A stretch of 13,253 nucleotides of DNA, from contig BBXU01000823.1 of NCBI GenBank assembly GCA_001598975.1, positions 1 to 13,253 of the forward strand, given 5' to 3'. This stretch comes from Parachlorella kessleri (Eukaryota; Chlorophyta; Trebouxiophyceae; Chlorellales; Chlorellaceae). This document shows positions 9,001 through 13,253 of this stretch, in pieces; positions within the stretch are counted from its first letter, which is position 1; every line of letters starts with the position of its first letter. Below the pieces are notes generated by a model. That model worked only from the letters and a program-made list of their open reading frames with translations. It did no database searches and was not told the DNA's origin. A program made the translations under genes and the position numbers.

Positions 9001-12000
9001 AGCTAAAAATGAGGTGAGCCAGCTCGGGGCTCCATCCTGCCATTACTGGGGACCCCTCTGCAGCCAGGCAGGGTTGTGAGAGTGGCAGTGGAGGGGAGCA
9101 GCAGGGCCGGCAGTCGGACCCAAGCGGGTCTCATCAGCCTGCGCGCAAAGGATATTAGGTCGGCACAGGGACCCATGGGGGAACGCCCATGGGGAACCCT
9201 TTCACGATCACATCTGGCACCGATGTGCACCTGGGTGTCCTACCAGTGCGCTCCCTCCTCTCGCAACCCAAGACCCCATGCGGCCGCTCCTGGCGGGGTG
9301 CCACAAGCAGTCACCCTTTGGCCCGCAGGAAGTCTGAGGCGGAGGCGCAGCTCCACCAGGACTGCCCGCCCGCGCCCTGCCTGCTGCGCCCCTGGGGCTG
9401 GCTGTACTGGGGCGTGGTGGTCGGCTCCCGCCGGCGCCTGGTGCAGCAGCTGGAGCAGGCCCAGCACAAGCTGCAGGTCTACCAGCGCCAGGAGTTTGAG
9501 CCGACAGGTGCCTAGTCGAGACTAAGAGCTTTGCCGGCTTCAGGGTCCCACTGGTGCTAGGGGCACGTGCTGGCTGGCTGCCCCCTGGCGGGCTGATGGG
9601 ACGCTGGGCAGGGGAGGGTGGGTGGGGGTGGGGCCTGGCCGGAGTACGTGAAAAAGTGCAGCAGGTACTGCTTGTGGGTAGCGTGAGTGTTAAGCAAGGC
9701 TGGCATGGCTCGGTGAACGGCCCAGCAGCAGCTGCCTGGCATGCATTGGACCGTATGTAGCTGGATCCTAGCAAAGAGTCCTGGGCAAAGCATGCCTGAG
9801 CAAAGGTCTGCCCGCCTGCCCCGTTGATCCCGTGGCAGGGGCGGCGCTGGCGGTGTTCTGCTACAGCGAGCACGCCGCCAACTGCGTGTTCGACCACCAC
9901 AAGTCCGCCTTCCGGCGAACGCTGAACGCAGTGTCCACCTTCCTGTGGTGCTGCTGCCTGCTGCACTGCTGGCAGCCCAAGGAGCCGCGGCTGGGCGAAG
10001 CCGTCGTGTCGGTCAGAAGGTACCCCTCCGCCAAGGATGGCCTGCCGCGTCCAGGCAACACAGGGCAGAAATCTTCGGACCCGCCCTGCTCATGGAGGGG
10101 CTCCCCCTGCGCGGCGCCTCCTTGCCCAGCAGGGTTGTTTGCGGCAGGCTGAAATGCATGCAGGGCAGCAAACCGCCTCTGCATGCGAGGGCGGTATGTG
10201 AAAGCCGCGCCGTACGTCTCGGGGCCCCCACTCCTGCCGATGATGCACGTGTGTGCAGAGCCCCCGAGCCGTCGGACTTCATCTGGGCACACACCTCCGT
10301 CACGGGCGCGCGGGCGGCGGCGCGCCGCCTGTGGTCCTGGACCCTGACAGTGCTGGTCATCCTTGCGGGGCTGGGGGCGCAGTACGGGCTGGCCATGCTG
10401 GTGGAGCACGAGCGCAGGAAGAGGTGGGTGGGTGGGCCGGGCCCACGGCTTGAGATACAGGCTTGGGGGCGGGTCGGCTGCCAGGTGGCGTGTATTGGCA
10501 GGGAGAGGTGTGTGATGAGCAGCGCCGGGGCTAGGTTCCATCTGCAAAAGAAGCCTGACAGATCCTGGCAGAACACTGGTTTATTGTCCCGGCGCCCCTC
10601 TCCTGTTGAGGATGGGGCCTTTGTAGGAGGCCAGCAGGTCTCACAAACCCTTGCAGAACCCACTGCCACACAACTCTAGTTGCCTGGCTGGCGTCGGGTG
10701 CAGGGTGGATGCCCAGGTGCTGGACGTGCGTGACAGCTGGGACTGGTCCTTCTCCGAGTCCGGCTGGCTGGCCACCCGCTGGCTGGCGCTGGTGGCGGGC
10801 TTCACCGTGGTGCTGCTCAACTGGACCATCACGCTGGTCGTGCGCAGGGTGAGCCAGCCAGCTAGCATGCCGCCTGGCTGTCTGCCATTGCTGCAGTGCT
10901 GGCTTGCTGCATGCCTATAACTCTTGACACGGCCATCCTGGTGATGATGAAGGCTGACTCCATGGAAGTTTTGACCTGCCCACCTTCCACACCACATGCA
11001 CATTTTCAGCATGGTGCCCCAATAGCTGTGTCCCCTTTGCTTTCCTCAAGCCCTCCATGTTGAATCATACACCTCAGCCGCCGCTGGTACCACCCTGCTC
11101 CCTGCAGCTGTCGGTGTACGAGCGGTGGCATACCCGCACCTCCCTGGAGCGCTGGACCGCGGTCAAGCTGACCCTCTTCTACCTCATGAACTCCTTTGCC
11201 GTCCCCATCCTGGCCGCCTACCTGTCCTCAAACACCGACAGCTGGCAAGTCGCAATCAGCCTCTGGGGGCGGTCAGCCATGTCAGTCAGTCAGGAGGGGC
11301 CTGGTCGGGTTGTCATCAGCTGCGCCTCTCAGCACGCTGTGCTTGCTAGCCGCGGCCTGCATCAGGGCCCCTGCGGGCATCCCAGGCACACTGGCTGGTG
11401 GACGCAGCAAGGTATCTCAGCAGGCTAGGCAGGCTTGAGGGATGGCCCCTACTGGCGGCTGGCTGGCCTGGTCCTTAACGCCCGCCACACCTTGTGACAG
11501 CTGCCCAGACTCTGGCACGCAAAGCTTGGCTACCTAACGGCCCAGTCTCCTACCGTCTGTCCTGCCCACTATGCAGGTACTCGCGTGGCGGCCTCATGGA
11601 GTCGGCTTTCTGGACGCAAGCCGCCAATGCGGTGCTGCCACCCCTGGTCAATCTGATAGACCCGCTGGACCTGCTCTACCTGCACATACTCTCACGCTTT
11701 GCCAAGACCCAGGTGCGCGCTGTGCCTCCTCGCCTGGACCTGGTGCCTGCCGTGCGCATGTTGCACAACGCTGCCTGGTGAGGCACGTGTACAGTCTCCC
11801 CAGTGGACCTTCTATGCTCTCAACGTGGGGCCGCTGTGTATCTGTAAATGTATCTGAATTCTATGCGGGCATGTGCACACATGGGCTCGGGTCATTCGTC
11901 TGGAACCCTGTCAGAGGCCAGCTTGCCTGCAGGGCGGTCCCACCCCCTACACACCCACCCTGCCTGTGCCCCGCACCCGCCACGCAGGCCATGCTCGACT

Positions 12001-13206
12001 GGCTGATGTCTCCCCCCGACTTCCCGCTGGCTGAGCAGTACGCCTCCGCGGTTGCCACGCTGGGGATGGGGCTCTGGTACATGCCCGTACTGCCCATCAG
12101 CCCCATGATAGCGGTCCTGGGTGAGCTTAGCTCTTCAGCAAACAGGGGAAGCACCAGTGCTTAGGAGGTTGCCAAGGCAAACACCTGCCTGCCGTGCACT
12201 TTACTCCGCTCGGTTAGGTCACTACTAGCCTACAAAGTGCGCAGGTCACCCTGCTTTGTGACGACCTGGAAACTTGCACCCTGGTTGTTGCGTGCTGCCC
12301 AAGACTTGAGGTTGACAGCCTCCATTGCGAGCCAAATCTTGAGTTATGCTCACATCAATTCCTAGTACCCCTCATCTCGTGAACCCCCCCGCCGTCGCTG
12401 CCCGCTCCAGGCTTGTTCCTGGCATACTGGACCGACAAGTGGGTGGCGCTGCGGCGCGCCGCACACCCCGGCAACCTGAGCGGGCAGGTCACCTCTGCAG
12501 CCGTGGACCCGCTGGTGCGGCTGCTGCCCTTTGTGCAGCTGGTGCTCATGCGCTTCCTCTACTTCAAGGTTTGTGGGTGCTAACACCACAAAAGGCCGGC
12601 AAGAGGTGGTGGCAGGCGGCAGGGGGTGGTCAGTTTCCTGCCACATCACAGTCCGCTCTCGACCTGCGCGTCAAGACCTTGCTGGCTAGGGGGGGCTCCT
12701 CCGGGGTATACGGCTTGCATGTATGTTGTCGCTGGCCATGCGCAGCCACACAAAGCGCAGGTGCTACTTATACAGCCCTTGCCTCTCTGATGGGGCGCTC
12801 CTCCATCTGTCCACCGGCGCTGTTATTAGAGTTGGGCTGCCCCTCCGACAGGCCCTAGCTGGCCAACCTGCCTCCCGCTCCTCTGCAGGGCTATGGCTCC
12901 ATGGTGCCCGTCTTCTGGACCGGCCTGGCGCTGTGGCTGCTCTTTGCGCTGGCGCCACTGCGCAAGCTGCTCCGCCTGATCAGGCACACGCGCAACACGT
13001 CCACGGGGGGCCTGTCCTACCAGGAGACCCTGGCGCAGGGCAGGAGGGGCGGGCTGGACGACGCCTACATGCCGCAGGTGGGTGGGCTGCTGGCGGCGGG
13101 GGAAGCGCATGCACAACCGGGCCTGGTGGTTGCGTGCTCGCTTGTCGTGGCCGTCAACAGGCCTGTGAGCCCAAGACCGCCAAGGAGTGGTTGGAGGGAG
13201 CACAAG
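6088..13206 (+). CDS. OSCA/TMEM63 (CSC1, DUF221)-like multi-pass membrane protein, 3' partial
   Basis: Exons: 6088-6674, 6856-6992, 7232-7368, 7588-7768, 7940-8229, 8547-8641, 8903-9013, 9329-9507, 9839-10019, 10259-10423, 10704-10848, 11108-11244, 11577-11712, 11988-12120, 12411-12568, 12889-13077 and 13161-13206 (the last less certain). All junctions are in phase, giving over 1000 codons. Start: ATG 6088, nine bases after an in-frame TGA, with A at -3. Layout: residues 1-195 Ser/Pro-rich and probably disordered; FGVPVPS, then LGIHFASVKAFVVVALLLSI (membrane segment about 250-270); a Cys-rich loop 293-403; membrane segment about 422-441; a cytosolic domain starting ITASDYSVIITGI (456-468) and ending APEPSDFIW (634-642), typical of the OSCA/TMEM63 cytosolic fold; then a run of hydrophobic segments including FYLMNSFAVPILAAYLS, YMPVLPISPMIAVLG-LFLAYWTDKW and VPVFWTGLALWLLFALAPL. 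OSCA/TMEM63 proteins are mechano- or osmo-gated cation channels. This one resembles the more divergent protist/algal branch; an anoctamin or TMC relative is the alternative. Transport function is inferred. Confidence 0.75.
7588..8160 (+). other. Region encoding a Cys-rich loop between the first two membrane segments
   Basis: Exon 7588-7768 and most of exon 7940-8229 encode residues about 288-419 of the OSCA-like protein, between membrane segments near 250-270 and 422-441. Eleven cysteines fall at 293, 312, 323, 327, 339, 371, 380, 386, 400, 402 and 403, and an N-A-T glycosylation sequon is at 375. In the OSCA/TMEM63 topology this loop faces the non-cytosolic side, so a disulfide-bonded extracellular or lumenal module is likely. 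I recognise no named Cys-rich domain in it. Confidence 0.6.
8230..8546 (+). other. GC-AG intron in the OSCA-like gene (intron 5)
   Basis: Exon 5 ends ...FLARLQ at CAG 8227-8229 and is followed by GCAAGC, not GT. The acceptor GTTTGGGTGCAG precedes LEAMHKVDARVITASD at 8547. Phase 0 on both sides keeps the frame. No GT donor nearby gives a good consensus together with a continuous family-like protein. A retained intron would add 15 residues and stop at TAA 8275. Confidence 0.6.
11245..11576 (+). other. GC-AG intron in the OSCA-like gene (intron 12)
   Basis: The next exon, starting at 11577 with G-TAC-TCG (YSRGGLMESAFW), needs a preceding exon ending in phase 2. The only well-formed donor giving this is GCAAGT at 11245, which leaves AGC TG and joins to give ...NTDSW-YSRGG. 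GCAAGT is the usual consensus of GC donors. The GT three bases further on (CAA GTC) would break the phase. Confidence 0.7.
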
Positions 13207-13253
13207 GTAGAGCGACAGCGCCACCGGTAGCAGCCCACTACCTACAAGACCCC

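Noticed and set aside
9160..9210. Short repeat of CCCATGGGGGAAC / CCCATGGGGAAC
   Set aside because: It is an imperfect, very short local repeat inside an intron, within what GC-rich DNA gives by chance.

Overview
This window looks like nuclear DNA of a green alga, most likely a chlorophyte. The DNA is GC-rich. All three genes are cut into exons of about 75-550 bases by introns of about 80-330 bases, with the codon phase kept across every junction I traced. The proteins have plant or algal relatives. A Chlorella-like trebouxiophyte would fit the GC content and the intron and exon sizes, but that is a guess from style, not an identification. I see no bacterial operon, transposon, CRISPR array, rRNA or convincing tRNA.

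Layout. (1) Positions 1-2052, minus strand: the 5' part, seven exons, of tripeptidyl peptidase II, a giant subtilisin-family exopeptidase. The gene runs off the left edge. Its first exon can encode an Arg/Ala/Ser-rich leader ahead of a second, better-placed ATG. (2) Positions 2053-3354: gene-poor spacer with the TPP2 upstream region, a perfect 15-base palindrome and a 26-base tandem duplication. (3) Positions 3355 to about 5528, minus strand: a spermidine-synthase-fold, SAM-dependent methyltransferase related to METTL13-type and plant orphan methyltransferases. Five exons are clear, but the first coding exon with its ATG is not resolved. (4) About 5529-6087: a divergent intergenic region with an AT-rich, TATA-like patch. 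(5) Positions 6088-13206, plus strand: a long multi-exon gene for a polytopic membrane protein of the OSCA/TMEM63 (CSC1, DUF221) type, open at the right edge, with at least 17 exons and more than 1000 codons in the window.

The genes show no sign of a shared pathway: a protein-turnover enzyme, a putative methyltransferase and a putative mechano/osmosensitive channel. The most unusual material is in the channel gene. It has a long disordered N-terminus, a predicted non-cytosolic loop with 11 cysteines, a Cys-Cys-Cys cluster in the cytosolic domain, and two introns that fit only if they use GC instead of GT donors. One of these GC introns carries an in-frame stop overlapping an AATAAA. I did not find a clear new multi-gene system.
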